A DNA stretch of 64,000 bases from Ponticoccus alexandrii (GCF_016806125.1 NZ_CP047166.1:372001-436000), one strand, 5' to 3'; shown: positions 36,430-45,907, counted from the stretch's first letter. The notes: a model not told the origin generated them from the sequence alone. Translations and numbers: made by a program.

Positions 36430-37182
36430 TCAGATCCGGATGGCAGAGATCAGCCGTCCATAGTCCGCCTCTTTGCGGTGGGTGCTGCGCCTGTAGGAAT
36501 AGAAGCGATCCTCGTCCGCGTAGGTGCAGTGGCGTGTCCATTCCGCCTCGACCCCGGCGGCGCGCAGCTTTGCCAGCCCGTAGGCGGGCAGGTCGAAGAG
36601 CATCCGGTCGCCTTCACCCCCGGCGAAGAAGCGGCTGTTGTCCGGGTCCTCGACCATGAAATCCTCGAGGAATTCTGGGCCGACCTCATAGGCCCGCTGG
36701 CTGATGGAAGGGCCGATGACCGCGCGAATCGATCCGCGCGTGGCGCCAAGCGCGACCATCGCCTCGACCGTTGCCTCCAATACGCCGTCCCGCGCCCCGC
36801 GCCAGCCCGCATGGGCGGCCCCGATCACCTGCGCCCCGGCATCCGCGAAAAGCACCGGCTGGCAATCCGCCGTCAGCACCGCCAGCGCCAGACCCGGCGT
36901 CGCCGTCACCATGGCATCGGCCTTCGGCTTGCCGGACAGCGGTTCCGTCAGGGTCACCACATCCGCGGAATGCACCTGGTGGACAGAGCTCAGCGCGCCC
37001 GGGGCGACGCCCATGGCCTCGGCCACGCGGGTGCGGTTGATGCTGACGATCTCGGCCTGATCCGACGAGCCGGGCCCGCAGTTCAGCCCCGCGAAGATGC
37101 CCGAAGACGCCCCCCCGCGCCGGGTGAAAAACCCGTGTCGGAACGGCAGAAGGGCGCTGTGGGAAAGGATCTCAAGGGTCAT
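36430..37182 (-). CDS. pgeF: Peptidoglycan editing factor PgeF (laccase-domain family)
   Basis: Removes wrongly incorporated residues from muropeptide precursors in studied homologues; formerly called polyphenol oxidase YfiH. The 250-residue product has the metal/catalytic motifs SSVHQVHSADVV, TADCQPVLFAD and AAHAGWRGARDG. It overlaps the upstream midA-type stop by 11 nt, so lgt-midA-pgeF are one operon. Confidence 0.92.
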   Translation of the reverse strand: MTLEILSHSALLPFRHGFFTRRGGASSGIFAGLNCGPGSSDQAEIVSINRTRVAEAMGVAPGALSSVHQVHSADVVTLTEPLSGKPKADAMVTATPGLALAVLTADCQPVLFADAGAQVIGAAHAGWRGARDGVLEATVEAMVALGATRGSIRAVIGPSISQRAYEVGPEFLEDFMVEDPDNSRFFAGGEGDRMLFDLPAYGLAKLRAAGVEAEWTRHCTYADEDRFYSYRRSTHRKEADYGRLISAIRI

Positions 37183-38257
37183 CGTGCGATACGCGCGGCT
37201 CCAGTCCGGGTGGCGGTGGAGCCCCGTCGGGAAACAGGGCCATTACCTTGAACAGTGACCCCATTTCATCGGGGTGCGTCAACCGGCGATGTGCGGCGAC
37301 ATGACTGTGCAGCGCGGGACCGCTGAGCCCTCGCGCCAGCGCCTCGGCCCGCACGGTGATCCCGAGCCGTTCCAGAAAGACGCCCTGCGGCGTCATCTGC
37401 GTGGCCCGGGCGGGCGCGGCGGCACGGGCCAGCGCCTCGAAGTCCACATGGGCGGTCAGGTCGGCGGCGCCGGGGGCGGCGAAGGGATCGGCGGGGCGGT
37501 GGTCCTTCAGGGCCTGAAAGGTGTCCCCGAAAGAGCGCCAGCCGCCATAGTCGATCACCAGCGCGGCGCCACCGTTACGGGCGATCCGGGCGCCGATCTC
37601 CTGTGCCAGCGTGGCGGCGGGGGCGCAGGTTTCCACCAGATGCCCCGCGACGGTATCCGCCAGCCGGTGATCCAGCGCGGCGACCGGGGTGGCAGCGGCC
37701 AGCCCCAGCGCCAGCGCGCCGTCCGTCAGGCCGACCATGCGTTCGCGCCAGCCGCCGTCGTTGCGCAGGAACTGCCGGATCGGCAGCGCGTCGAAGAACT
37801 CGTTCGCGATCAGGAAAAGCGGCCCCTCGGGCAGGCTTTCTGCGGTCTCGTGCCAGGTGGGTGCCTGGCCCTGCAGGCGCGCGGCCTGTTCGGCGCGCAG
37901 CGGCGGCGAGGCCTCGACCAGATGCAGCCGAAAGGCGTCGTGAAAACCGGGCACGCGCGCGGTGGCCCGCAGGATGTCGGCCATCAGCGTGCCGCGCCCG
38001 GGGCCCAGCTCGGCCAGTACGAAGGGGGCGGGGGCACCCTGATCCATCCAGGCCTGCGCAAGGCAGAGCCCCAGCATCTCTCCGAACATCTGGCTGATCT
38101 CGGGCGCGGTGGTGAAATCCCCGGCGGCGCCAAGCGGGTTGCGGGTGGCGTAATAGCCGTGCTCGGGGTGCAGCAGGCAGGCGGCCATGTAGTCCGCCAG
38201 CGTCATCGGCCCGGTCGCCGCGATCTGCCGGGACAGCAGCGCGCCAAGGGGCGTCAT
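37172..38257 (-). CDS. SAM-dependent methyltransferase, MidA/NDUFAF7 family
   Basis: A 361-residue protein. [20 protein letters not shown] and the SAM motif [14 protein letters not shown] are diagnostic. The mitochondrial homologue NDUFAF7 methylates an arginine of a complex I subunit; the bacterial target is not established. ATG 38257 overlaps the lgt stop by 4 nt (ATGA); the longer frame in the same phase is spurious. Confidence 0.9.
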   Translation of the reverse strand: MTPLGALLSRQIAATGPMTLADYMAACLLHPEHGYYATRNPLGAAGDFTTAPEISQMFGEMLGLCLAQAWMDQGAPAPFVLAELGPGRGTLMADILRATARVPGFHDAFRLHLVEASPPLRAEQAARLQGQAPTWHETAESLPEGPLFLIANEFFDALPIRQFLRNDGGWRERMVGLTDGALALGLAAATPVAALDHRLADTVAGHLVETCAPAATLAQEIGARIARNGGAALVIDYGGWRSFGDTFQALKDHRPADPFAAPGAADLTAHVDFEALARAAAPARATQMTPQGVFLERLGITVRAEALARGLSGPALHSHVAAHRRLTHPDEMGSLFKVMALFPDGAPPPPGLEPRVSHDDP

Positions 38258-39156
38258 GGGGTGACCGGCGTCGCCATCCTCCGGCGCGCCCAGAGCACGA
38301 GGGCGAGACCGCCGAGAATCATCGGCAGCGTCAGAACCTGCCCCATGGTCAGCCCGTAGCCGTTCACATGCAGCGCAAGGCCCAGCGGGTTGCCCGGGGT
38401 CTGGAACTGCGCGTCCGGCTGGCGGAAGAACTCTACGAAGAAGCGCGCGAGCCCGTAGCCGGCGAAGAACACGCCCGCCACGGCGCCGGGCGTCTTCAGC
38501 CAGCCGCGCCGCACGAGGAACCAGATCGCCAGTCCCAGCACCAGCCCTTCCAGCCCGGCCTCGTACAGCTGCGAGGGGTGCCGCGCGCAAAGCTCTCCGG
38601 CGGGCTGGCCGCAGTCCTGCGCGCGCTGGCCGGGAAAGATCACCGCCCAGGGCAGGTCCGACGGGCGGCCCCAAAGCTCGGCGTTTACGAAGTTGGCCAG
38701 TCGTCCCAGCAGCAGGCCGGGCGGGGTCGCAAGCGCCATCATGTCGGCGGTGGGCGCGGGCGCGATGCCGTTGCGCCAGCAAAACACCGCCACGGCGACG
38801 ACGACACCCAGAAGCCCGCCATGGAAGGACATGCCGCCGGTCCAGATCATCGGGATCTCCAGCGGGTTCGACAGGTAGTAGCCGGGCATGTAGAACAGCA
38901 CGAAGCCAAGCCGCCCGCCCGCGATGATGCCGAGGATGACCCAGGTCAGCAGGTCTTCGGCCTGCTTGGGGGTCATCGGCGGCGTGTCCGCGTGCCAGAG
39001 CGCGGGCCGCCGCAGGCAGCGCACCGCCAGCCACCAGCCCAGCACGATGCCCGCGATATAGGCCAGGGCGTACCAACGCAGCGCGAACTCCAGCCCGAAG
39101 AGGCTGATCGAGAAGATCTCGGACGAAAGGTCGGGGAAGGGGATGGCGGCGATCAT
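38254..39156 (-). CDS. lgt: Prolipoprotein diacylglyceryl transferase
   Basis: Adds diacylglycerol to the lipobox cysteine of prelipoproteins at the inner membrane. The 300-residue, multi-helix protein has [12 protein letters not shown], the arginine-bearing [15 protein letters not shown] and [16 protein letters not shown] 39156 has AGGA 8 nt upstream. First gene of lgt-midA-pgeF and divergent from ubiK. Confidence 0.94.
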   Translation of the reverse strand: MIAAIPFPDLSSEIFSISLFGLEFALRWYALAYIAGIVLGWWLAVRCLRRPALWHADTPPMTPKQAEDLLTWVILGIIAGGRLGFVLFYMPGYYLSNPLEIPMIWTGGMSFHGGLLGVVVAVAVFCWRNGIAPAPTADMMALATPPGLLLGRLANFVNAELWGRPSDLPWAVIFPGQRAQDCGQPAGELCARHPSQLYEAGLEGLVLGLAIWFLVRRGWLKTPGAVAGVFFAGYGLARFFVEFFRQPDAQFQTPGNPLGLALHVNGYGLTMGQVLTLPMILGGLALVLWARRRMATPVTP

Positions 39157-39250
39157 GCGTCCTGTTGCCTCGTGTTTCGGGGCGAAGTCAACCTTGAGCG
39201 GAAGGCCCGCGCAGCCCATATAGGGGGGGAATGAAACGGGGGAGTGACCC

Positions 39251-39499
39251 ATGCAGACCCGCAACAAGGTGTTCGACGACATCTCGCAGCTTATGACCAA
39301 CGCGATGGGCGTGGCGCAGGGCGCCCGGCAAGAGGCCGAGACCGCCATGAGTTCGATGATCGACCGCTGGCTGGCTGATCGCGACTTTGTGACCCGCGAG
39401 GAATTCGACGCGGTGCGCGGCATGGCCCAGAAGGCCCGCGAAGAGAACGAGGCGCTGAAGGCGCGGCTCGCCGCGCTCGAGGCGAAGCTGAACGGCTGA
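39251..39499 (+). CDS. ubiK: Accessory factor UbiK family protein
   Basis: An 82-residue coiled-coil protein (BMFP/DUF526). UbiK assists ubiquinone synthesis in enterobacteria under oxic conditions. The pattern [20 protein letters not shown] at the start and a C-terminal coiled coil ([18 protein letters not shown]) fit. It is divergent from lgt. Confidence 0.88.
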   Translation: MQTRNKVFDDISQLMTNAMGVAQGARQEAETAMSSMIDRWLADRDFVTREEFDAVRGMAQKAREENEALKARLAALEAKLNG

Positions 39500-39535
39500 G
39501 GCGCCGCCGCGCGCCGTCCCCGGGGGCGGCGTGGC

Positions 39536-40231
39536 TCAGCTGCGGCGTGGCGGGATGACCTGCTGCGCGATGCCGGCGAAGATCAGGTAGACCGAGGTCG
39601 CCACCAGCCCCCAGTGTGCCCAACTCTGGGGGTGGAAATCCACCCAGGCCGCCCAGCCGGCGAAGAAGGTCCAGGCCAAGGCAATCGGCAGAGACAACGC
39701 CCGCCAGCGCTCGGTGCGCACCGGGTGGATGAACTTCAGCGGCAGGAACATCGCCACGGCCAGCAGGGTGACCAGCAGCAGGATCACCCAGAACCCCGGT
39801 TTGATGGCGAAGAGCACCAGCACCAGCATGTTCCAGCAGCCCGGGAAGCCCTGAAACGAATTGTCGGTCGTCTTCATCCGGCTGTCGGCGAAATACATGG
39901 CACTGGCAAAGGTGATCACGATGATCGCGAACCAGCCCGTCCAACCCGGCAGAAGATCGCTCTGGAACAGCGCGAAGGCTGGGATGAAGACATAGGTCAG
40001 GTAATCGATGATCAGGTCCAGAAGCACCCCGTCGAAGCGCGGCGCATTGACCTTGACGTCGTATTTCCGCGCCAGCGGCCCGTCGATGCCGTCCACGAAG
40101 AAGGCGACGACCAGCCAGAGGAACATGATCGGCCATTGTTCCTGCACGGCGGCAAGCATCGCCAGCATGGCGAAGACCGCGCCCGTGGCGGTGAAGAGAT
40201 GGACGAAGAGCGCGCGGTGCTGGACTGTCAT
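39536..40231 (-). CDS. pcs: Phosphatidylcholine synthase
   Basis: Condenses CDP-diacylglycerol and choline directly to phosphatidylcholine at the inner membrane, an alphaproteobacterial route. The 231-residue, multi-helix protein has the CDP-alcohol transferase signature [13 protein letters not shown] followed by [15 protein letters not shown] 40231 has GAGGTGG upstream. It is convergent with ubiK. Confidence 0.92.
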   Translation of the reverse strand: MTVQHRALFVHLFTATGAVFAMLAMLAAVQEQWPIMFLWLVVAFFVDGIDGPLARKYDVKVNAPRFDGVLLDLIIDYLTYVFIPAFALFQSDLLPGWTGWFAIIVITFASAMYFADSRMKTTDNSFQGFPGCWNMLVLVLFAIKPGFWVILLLVTLLAVAMFLPLKFIHPVRTERWRALSLPIALAWTFFAGWAAWVDFHPQSWAHWGLVATSVYLIFAGIAQQVIPPRRS

Positions 40232-40364
40232 GGCCACCTCATGACCGATTTCGCGTCCAAGCGCAAACCTCGGGACGGGGGTCGGACGCTGTTTCGCTGA
40301 CGCGAAAGACGCCCCGCCCACCGCCCCGTAGTGTCCCACGCCCATGGGGCAGGGCGGCCCGGGC

Positions 40365-40390
40365 CTTCTTCTCTGTCCAAATACTCAAGG
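40365..40390 (-). repeat. GTATTTGGA-type 3' repeat, copy C
   Basis: On the minus strand: CCTTGAGTATTTGGACAGAG followed by AAGAAG. It lies 46 nt past the paiB stop in the same orientation, preceded by an AGAGCGC/GCGCTCT hairpin. Confidence 0.55.
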
Positions 40391-40436
40391 AAGAGCGCGG
40401 GCGCTCTCGGCGATCCGCCCGCAAACAGGGCGCTGT

Positions 40437-41045
40437 TCAGGCCGGCGGCCGGCGCATCAGCGCGGCGAGCGCCCCGAGCTCCGACCCGAACCCCTCTTCC
40501 ATCCGGTCCGCCGCAGCCAGACGCACGCTTTCGTCCTTGTTCTGGCCCAGCTTCACGGTGCTCTGCACGTCCTCGACATGCAGCCGGAAGGGCAGGATCA
40601 TTCGCAGGAAGCGCGCCGTCACCTCGGGGCTCATCTTGTCCATGGTCCACGGTGTCTTGGGCCGCAGCCGGTCCTCGAAGAACGCCGACTGACGCGCCAG
40701 CATGTCGGGCAGCATGGCCGGGTCCAGCGCCTCCAGCCGCCCGGTCAGGTGGACGGCCACATAATTCCACGTCGGCACCTGATCCTCGATCCCGTACCAG
40801 TCGGGCGAGACGTAGCCATCCGGACCCGTGACCGCCAGCCGGGCCGGGCCCGTCGTGCGGCAAATCGGGTTCGAGCGCACGAGGTGCAGATCGACGCTCG
40901 CCCCGTCCTCGGCCAGCAGGAAAGGCACATGCGCCAGCAGCGGCACTGGCTCGGCGGAGACCACGAGCGTGCCGAAGGCGCGCTCCCGCGCGATCTGCAG
41001 CGCCAGCGCGGCCTCGGCCTTGCGGAAGGTCGGGTTCGGATGCAC
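40437..41045 (-). CDS. FMN-binding negative transcriptional regulator, PaiB family
   Basis: A 202-residue split-barrel protein. FGTLVVSAEPVPLLAHVPFL, VSPDWYGIEDQVPTWNYVAV and the C-terminal KLGQNKDESVR are typical of PaiB, a repressor of sporulation and protease genes in Bacillus. Here its target is unknown. It follows mtaB by 3 nt, so dapF-mtaB-paiB may be one transcript. Confidence 0.87.
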   Translation of the reverse strand: MHPNPTFRKAEAALALQIARERAFGTLVVSAEPVPLLAHVPFLLAEDGASVDLHLVRSNPICRTTGPARLAVTGPDGYVSPDWYGIEDQVPTWNYVAVHLTGRLEALDPAMLPDMLARQSAFFEDRLRPKTPWTMDKMSPEVTARFLRMILPFRLHVEDVQSTVKLGQNKDESVRLAAADRMEEGFGSELGALAALMRRPPA

Positions 41046-41048
41046 CGC

Positions 41049-42302
41049 TCAGGCCGTCAGTTGCGTGCCGGACTGCCCGGTGATCGTCACGGGCACGATC
41101 TGGCCCACGGGCTGCGCCGCGGCAAAGCGGACCTCGGTGAACTGCTCGGTGCGGCCCATGTCCGGCGCCTCTGTCAGCACCCGGTGCGCGCGGCCCTGCT
41201 GTGCGGCTAGGTGGCGCGAGACGGCGCGGTCTCCAGCGGCGCGCAGGCGGGCTGCACGCTCCTTGATAACGGTGCCGTCGATCTTCGACGGGATGCGCGC
41301 GGCGGGGGTGCCGGGCCGGGCCGAGTAGGGGAAGACGTGCAGCCAGGTCAGGTCGCAGTCCTCGACCAGCTTCAGCGAGTTCTCGAAATGCGCCTCGGTC
41401 TCTGTCGGGAAGCCCGCGATGATGTCGGCGCCGAAGGTGATCCCGGGGCGCAGCTTCCGCGCCTCTTCGGTAAAGCGGATGGCGTCGTCGCGCAGGTGGC
41501 GGCGCTTCATCCGCTTCAGGATCAGGTCGTCGCCATGTTGCAGCGACAGATGCAGGTGCGGCATCAGGCGGGGTTCCGTCGCGATGGCCAGCATCAGGTT
41601 CTCGTCCGCCTCGATCGAATCGATCGAGCTGATCCGCAGGCGCGGCACATCGGTCAGCCGCAGCAGCCGCATCACCAGATCGCCCAGCCGGGGCGTGCCC
41701 GGCAGGTCCGCCCCCCAAGAGGTCAGGTCGACCCCGGTCAGCACCACCTCGTTGTAGCCCTGCTGCACCAGCCGCTTGACCTGATCCACCACGACCCCGG
41801 CAGGCACCGACCGGGAATTTCCGCGCCCGTAGGGTATGATGCAGAAGGTGCAGCGGTGGTCGCAGCCGTTCTGGACCTGCACATAGGCGCGCGAGCGCGA
41901 GCCGAAGCCGTCGATCAGGTGGCCCGCCGTCTCGGTCACGGACATGATGTCGTTGACCATCACGCGCTCGGTCTCGCCGATAAAGTCGCGGCCCAGTCCG
42001 GCCCAAGTCGCGGGCGCCATCTTTTCGGTGTTGCCGATGACGTGGTCGACCTCGGCCATGGCGGCGAAGCTCTCGGGGTCGATCTGCGCGGCGCAGCCGG
42101 TGACGATCACGCGGGCCTCGGGGTTCTCGCGCCGCAACCGGCGGATCTCCTTGCGGGCCTTGGCCACGGCCTCGTTCGTCACAGCACAGGTGTTCACGAT
42201 CACCGCGTCGCCCACGCCCGCCTCTTCGGCGAGCGCCTTCATCGCCTCGGTCTCGTAGGCGTTCAGGCGGCAGCCCAGCGTGGTGAATTTCGGCGCGCTC
42301 AC
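41049..42302 (-). CDS. mtaB: tRNA t6A37 methylthiotransferase MtaB
   Basis: Radical-SAM enzyme making ms2t6A at position 37 of ANN-decoding tRNAs. The 417-residue product has the N-terminal cluster cysteines in [16 protein letters not shown] and TGCAAQ, and the radical-SAM CxxxCxxC in [17 protein letters not shown]. It starts at GTG 42302 overlapping the dapF stop (GTGA). Confidence 0.92.
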   Translation of the reverse strand: MSAPKFTTLGCRLNAYETEAMKALAEEAGVGDAVIVNTCAVTNEAVAKARKEIRRLRRENPEARVIVTGCAAQIDPESFAAMAEVDHVIGNTEKMAPATWAGLGRDFIGETERVMVNDIMSVTETAGHLIDGFGSRSRAYVQVQNGCDHRCTFCIIPYGRGNSRSVPAGVVVDQVKRLVQQGYNEVVLTGVDLTSWGADLPGTPRLGDLVMRLLRLTDVPRLRISSIDSIEADENLMLAIATEPRLMPHLHLSLQHGDDLILKRMKRRHLRDDAIRFTEEARKLRPGITFGADIIAGFPTETEAHFENSLKLVEDCDLTWLHVFPYSARPGTPAARIPSKIDGTVIKERAARLRAAGDRAVSRHLAAQQGRAHRVLTEAPDMGRTEQFTEVRFAAAQPVGQIVPVTITGQSGTQLTA

Positions 42303-43129
42303 GGATTCTGCTCCAGCCATGCGGCGGTAAAGACGCCGTCGAAGACATGCGCCGTGCCGCCGGTCATCCAGACGCCGTCCTCGCGCCAGTCCACTTGCAG
42401 GCTTCCGCCGTCGAGGTCGATCCGCACAGAGCGCCCGGTCAGTCCGCGCCGCGCCGCCGCGACGGCGGTCGCGCAGGACGACGAGCCCGAGGCCAGCGTC
42501 ACGCCCACGCCCCGCTCCCACACGCGCATGCGGATGTAGTCGGGGCCGATCACGCTGGCCACCTGCACATTGGTGCGCTGCGGATAGAGCGGATGGTGTT
42601 CATAGCGCGGGCCGAACTGCTCCAGCGGGATCGCCTCGGCATCCTCGACGAAGAAGGTGCAATGCGGGTTGCCCATGCCGGTCGCCACCGGGCTGCCCTC
42701 GATGGGCAGTTCCAGCGTGTCCATGGCCTCGGCCAGCGGGATCTCCTGCCAGTCGAGTTGCGGCGGCCCCATGTTGACCGAGGTCAGGCCGTCGCCCGCG
42801 TCCCGCGCCGACAGGGTGCCCCGGTCGGTCGTCAGCTCCAGCGCCGTGGCGCCGCTTTCGTCCATCAGGAAGCGGGCGATGCAGCGCGTGGCATTGCCGC
42901 AGGCCGCCGAGGTCGAGCCGTCGGCGTTGTAGAACGTCAGGTGCGGCGCATTGCCGGTGCCCGAGATCACCGCAAGCTGGTCGAAGCCCACACCCCGGTG
43001 CCGGTCGGCGATGGCCTCGATGCGCGCAGCGGACAGTCCCGCCTCCCGCGTGCGGGAATCGATAACGACGAAATCGTTGCCGAGGCCGTGCATCTTCATG
43101 AACGGCAGGGAGGGGGGCGGGCTTTCCAT
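42299..43129 (-). CDS. dapF: Diaminopimelate epimerase
   Basis: Interconverts LL- and meso-diaminopimelate for lysine and peptidoglycan. The 276-residue product has both catalytic cysteines: ACGNATRC and [11 protein letters not shown]. The N-terminus [13 protein letters not shown] is diagnostic. I chose ATG 43129 ([10 protein letters not shown]); no strong ribosome-binding site decides it. The adjacent gene upstream is tRNA-Lys on the other strand. Confidence 0.92.
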   Translation of the reverse strand: MESPPPSLPFMKMHGLGNDFVVIDSRTREAGLSAARIEAIADRHRGVGFDQLAVISGTGNAPHLTFYNADGSTSAACGNATRCIARFLMDESGATALELTTDRGTLSARDAGDGLTSVNMGPPQLDWQEIPLAEAMDTLELPIEGSPVATGMGNPHCTFFVEDAEAIPLEQFGPRYEHHPLYPQRTNVQVASVIGPDYIRMRVWERGVGVTLASGSSSCATAVAAARRGLTGRSVRIDLDGGSLQVDWREDGVWMTGGTAHVFDGVFTAAWLEQNP

Positions 43130-43257
43130 GGCGCGCATATACGCCCGTTGCAGGGGGCTTTCCAGTGGCCCGGCGGCACATCAGACCAAGAGCGCAAAAA
43201 ATCGCGATTTTATGGGTTGACCCTGCCGAGCCATCCTCATAGTCAGGCCGCCACAGT

Positions 43258-43333
43258 GGGCCGTTAGCTCAGTTGGTAGAGCAACTGACTTTTAATCAGT
43301 GGGTCGCAGGTTCGAATCCTGCACGGCTCACCA
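43258..43333 (+). tRNA. tRNA-Lys (anticodon TTT)
   Basis: A 76-nt cloverleaf with encoded CCA (43331-43333). Acceptor arms GGGCCGT/ACGGCTC (one G-T pair) and discriminator A; anticodon loop CTTTTAA; T arm CAGGTTCGAATCCTG. tRNA 3' ends often serve as integration sites, and mobile-element remains follow 0.4 kb downstream. Confidence 0.96.
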
Positions 43334-43361
43334 CTGAATACCTGAAATCGCTCGGAAAAGC

Positions 43362-43385
43362 GGACGGTCGCGCAAGCGACCGTCC
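43362..43385 (+). terminator. Strong hairpin after tRNA-Lys
   Basis: GGACGGTCGC and GCGACCGTCC form a perfect 10-bp stem with loop GCAA. No T-run follows at once; a second hairpin is 12 nt further on. Confidence 0.5.
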
Positions 43386-43397
43386 GAGCGTCCGAAC

Positions 43398-43414
43398 CCG
43401 TCCGACTCGGACGG
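43398..43414 (+). terminator. Second hairpin after tRNA-Lys
   Basis: CCGTCCG/CGGACGG with loop ACT, followed by TCCAAAAATG. The shared GGACGG/CCGTCC arms mean it can also pair with the first hairpin. Confidence 0.45.
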
Positions 43415-43705
43415 TCCAAAAATGTGCGTGGAGCGCGGGAGTTTTCCGCCGTTTCGAGCGACTTTCGAGCCAAGACGGGCAGCGCGCTTCAGCCGAGGCC
43501 TGCCTGGTCGGGGAGGGCGGGTTGCAGACCTTCGCTGCGTGTCGCTTCATCGACAGCTTTGAGGACTGGCAACCGTCAATACAAATGAAAAAACATCAGA
43601 CGTCAGGGCAATCGCTTCCGAATGCCGTCTATGATTTCCGAGAACTCGGAAGAGCGTAAATTCACAACGAACGCAATAAGGTCGGAACGCGCTTTCTGTT
43701 CGCTT

Positions 43706-44585
43706 AGGCTCAGGCCTCATAGCCAATAGATGACGATAGCGGCGAGAGCGATGGCCGAGAGGAAGACCTTGGGGCACCTGTCATATCGCGTGGCCACCCG
43801 CCGCCAGTCCTTGAGCCTGCCGAACATGATCTCGATCGCTGCCCGGCAGTGCATTGCGGAGCAATGTCACGAGAGGGGTATTTCACCGGCGCCTTCCGTT
43901 GTTTCCGGGCGGGGATGCAAGCGCGTATCCCCTTGTCTTTCAACGTTTCGCGGAACCAGTCAGCGTCATAGCCGCGGTCCCCGAGCAGCCAGTCGACATC
44001 CGGCAGGCTGTCGCAAAGCGCCCGGGCACCGATGTAGTCGCTCACTTGCCCGGCCGTGACGAACAGGTCGAGTGGGCGCCCCTGGCTGTCGCAGATGGCG
44101 TGCAATTTCGTGTTCATGCCGCCCTTGGTCCGTCCGATCAGGCGACCGCCCCCCTTTTTTTGACGCCCAGACTGGACGCCGTGCGGTGAGCCTTCAGGTA
44201 GGTGGCGTCGATCATCACGGTCTTGTTCTCGCCGTGCTCGGCAACCAGTCCCATCATCATCTTCGCGAAGATGCCCCGTTCGTGGCTGCACTCGGACCAG
44301 TGGCGTTCAGCCACCCACCTCCACCGCTTCCAACGATTGTATAGCGTCTTGTGGGGGGCGTATGCGGCAGGAGCATCGCGCCACCGCAAGCCGTTACGAT
44401 TTATGAAGATAATCCCACTCAACACGCGCCGATCATCAACGCGTGGCTTGCCATGGGACTTCGGGAAATAGGGCTCCAGACGCGCCATCTGCGCATCACT
44501 CAGCCAGAAGAGATCAGACATATCACCGCTCTGTTTGGGTGCGGTGAATCATGCCCTTCCGATCAAATCAATGGGTCCTGAGCCT
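43706..44585 (-). mobile_element. IS5-family (IS427-like) insertion sequence, decayed
   Basis: About 880 bp bounded by inverted repeats AGGCTCAGG (43706-43714) and CCTGAGCCT (44577-44585). The transposase is in two frames joined by a -1 slippery A-run, typical of the group, and its stop lies close to the left repeat as in relatives. I could not identify a target duplication. The C-terminal frame is broken, so the copy is probably inactive. Confidence 0.75.
43717..44521 (-). pseudogene. IS5-family transposase, frameshifted near the C-terminus
   Basis: OrfA (44138-44521) starts MSDLFWLSDAQMARLEPYFP and ends at an A7G6 run. A -1 slip there continues into RLIGRTKGGMNTKLHAICDS and DWLLGDRGYDADWF (DDE region). 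After KAPVKY (~43880) the frame runs into unrelated residues, while the expected ending IEIMFGRLKDWRRVATRYD reappears in another frame at 43836 and stops at 43717. The intervening 41 nt do not look like the normal IS sequence, so an indel or small replacement has broken the gene. Confidence 0.75.
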
Positions 44586-44589
44586 TCTG

Positions 44590-44771
44590 TATCTCCGGTT
44601 TGCTATCCTGATCCCGTCACCGACCTTGGCCGAGGCCGGTGACGGGACGGTGTTTGGCGTCTGAGCCTTGTGGCGTTGACCACGTTTCTTAGCGAGCCAG
44701 CACCGTCTCTCTTCATCGTCTCGAACAGTTGAATGCGGCCGATCAGGACCGCGGAGCAGAAGGAAGAGAGC
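44590..44771 (+). ncRNA. Candidate IS110 bridge-RNA region
   Basis: Noncoding left end of the IS110 element. It contains a hairpin at 44613-44646: arms CCCGTCACCG/CGGTGACGGG, a mismatch, then CCT/AGG and a 6-nt loop. Position and length agree with bridge RNAs described for IS621-like elements. The call rests on position and one stem; ends and loops are not resolved. Confidence 0.35.
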
Positions 44772-45731
44772 ATGAGCAAAGTATCACAGGCAAGGATCAT
44801 CGGTATAGATGTCAGCCGGGATTGGTTGGATATCCACTGTCTGCCAGAAGGCAAGCGCACGCGGCTGCCGAACAAGGCAGAGGGTCACGAGCGAGTCGCT
44901 CAACTCGCTCTTGAAACGGGTGCGCTGGTTTGCTTCGAGGCGACTGGCGGTCAGGAATGGCGGCTATGGTCCGCCCTGGATGTTTGCGGGATCGCGACCC
45001 GGCAATTGCCACCCGCCCAGATCAAGGCCTTCGCCGCCAGCCGGGGCACACGGGCAAAGACGGACCGGATCGACGCAGAGCTCATCGCGCGGTTCATGAT
45101 GTTTCGACCGGATGCGGGACGCGTACTGCCACATGGAAAACTGCGTCTTCTCAGGGCGTTGTCGTCAAAGCGTGGTCAGTTGGTCGAGACACGCAAACGG
45201 CTTCTGGCGCAGATCAAGGCGCATGGGAAGCTGGGATCGGCGGATATGTTTGAAGCCATGAACGCCGAGCTGAAAGATCTTCTTGATCGCCAGATCGCAG
45301 GGTTGGAGGAGCGGATCGAGCAGACCCTGGCCTCGGATGATGAACTGGCGAGAACTGCCGACATCCTGCGTTCCGTTCCCGGGATCGGCCCCGTCGCTAG
45401 CACTATGCTCATCGCCGAGATGCCCGAGCTTGGCCAACTCTCGGGTGAGCAGGCCGCCGCGCTGGCGGGTCTGGCTCCGATCGCACATGACAGTGGCGCC
45501 ATGCGCGGCAAGCGCGCCATCGGAGGCGGCCGCCGACTGTTACGACACGTGATGTTCCAGGCGGCGCTCGTCGCCAGCCATCACAACCCGCTCCTGAAAA
45601 CCTTCGCCGACCGTCTTCGTGCCGCCGGAAAACCACACAAGGTTGTCATCACAGCAGTCGCCCGCAAGCTCGTCACAATCGCAAACGCGCTTTGCAAATC
45701 TCGTATCAAATGGTCCCATCAGGCCGCATGA
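44772..45731 (+). CDS. IS110-family transposase (bridge-RNA-guided recombinase type)
   Basis: A 319-residue DEDD recombinase. Acidic residues D13 (IIGIDVS), E56 (CFEATGG), D98 and D101 (TDRIDAELIARF) form the RuvC-like site. The C-terminal transposase_20 domain has RSVPGIGPVASTMLIAEMPE and serine S241 (AHDSGAMRGKR), the position of the catalytic serine in IS621. AGGAAGAGAG precedes ATG 44772. The frame is complete, so the element may be active. Confidence 0.88.
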   Translation: MSKVSQARIIGIDVSRDWLDIHCLPEGKRTRLPNKAEGHERVAQLALETGALVCFEATGGQEWRLWSALDVCGIATRQLPPAQIKAFAASRGTRAKTDRIDAELIARFMMFRPDAGRVLPHGKLRLLRALSSKRGQLVETRKRLLAQIKAHGKLGSADMFEAMNAELKDLLDRQIAGLEERIEQTLASDDELARTADILRSVPGIGPVASTMLIAEMPELGQLSGEQAAALAGLAPIAHDSGAMRGKRAIGGGRRLLRHVMFQAALVASHHNPLLKTFADRLRAAGKPHKVVITAVARKLVTIANALCKSRIKWSHQAA

Positions 45732-45749
45732 GAAATACAGTTGCTAGTA

Positions 45750-45847
45750 GGTTTGCGCCCGTTAGGCGCGCGGACGGCCAGGATGTATCGCTCAACGAAC
45801 GCCTATTCCTTGTCCGACATCAGGTCTCGTGCCAAGCTGGTCTCCAT
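45750..45847 (-). pseudogene. N-terminal fragment of an IS5-family transposase
   Basis: Reverse-strand reading gives METSLARDLMSDKE, a stop (TAG where TGG, Trp, is expected), then AFVERYILAVRAPNGRKP, which matches the start of a different IS5-family transposase. It breaks off at the IS110 right end. The rest of the gene is not present on the other side, so the locus has also suffered a deletion. Confidence 0.6.
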
Positions 45848-45907
45848 CGCAGATACTAGCTTGGATCACGCCCAAAAGCGACTGTGAATCCCTTTTCTCA
45901 ACACGGC

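Larger units (their letters stand above)
43334..43706. other. Region between tRNA-Lys and the IS5 element
   Basis: These 373 bp hold two hairpins just after the tRNA and no convincing gene; short frames here read through the tRNA. The right half (43560-43700) is AT-richer than the surroundings, which suggests acquired DNA. I see no second copy of the tRNA 3' end. Confidence 0.45.
44586..45750 (+). mobile_element. IS110-family insertion sequence
   Basis: Boundaries are approximate. The left part is ~186 bp of noncoding DNA before the transposase and the right part only ~20 bp after it. This asymmetry matches the IS110 group, where a bridge RNA is encoded in the left end, rather than the IS1111 group. 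No terminal inverted repeats are seen, as expected. On the right it abuts a broken IS5-type transposase, its likely target. Confidence 0.65.

Noticed and set aside
37172-39076. 634-codon frame suggesting a membrane-methyltransferase fusion
   Set aside because: The N-terminal part is lgt in another frame; the methyltransferase starts at 38257 overlapping the lgt stop.
43264-43659. Short frames with VEQLTFNQWVAGSNPA or GEPCRIRTCDPLIKSQ
   Set aside because: They translate tRNA-Lys or its antisense, a common annotation artefact.
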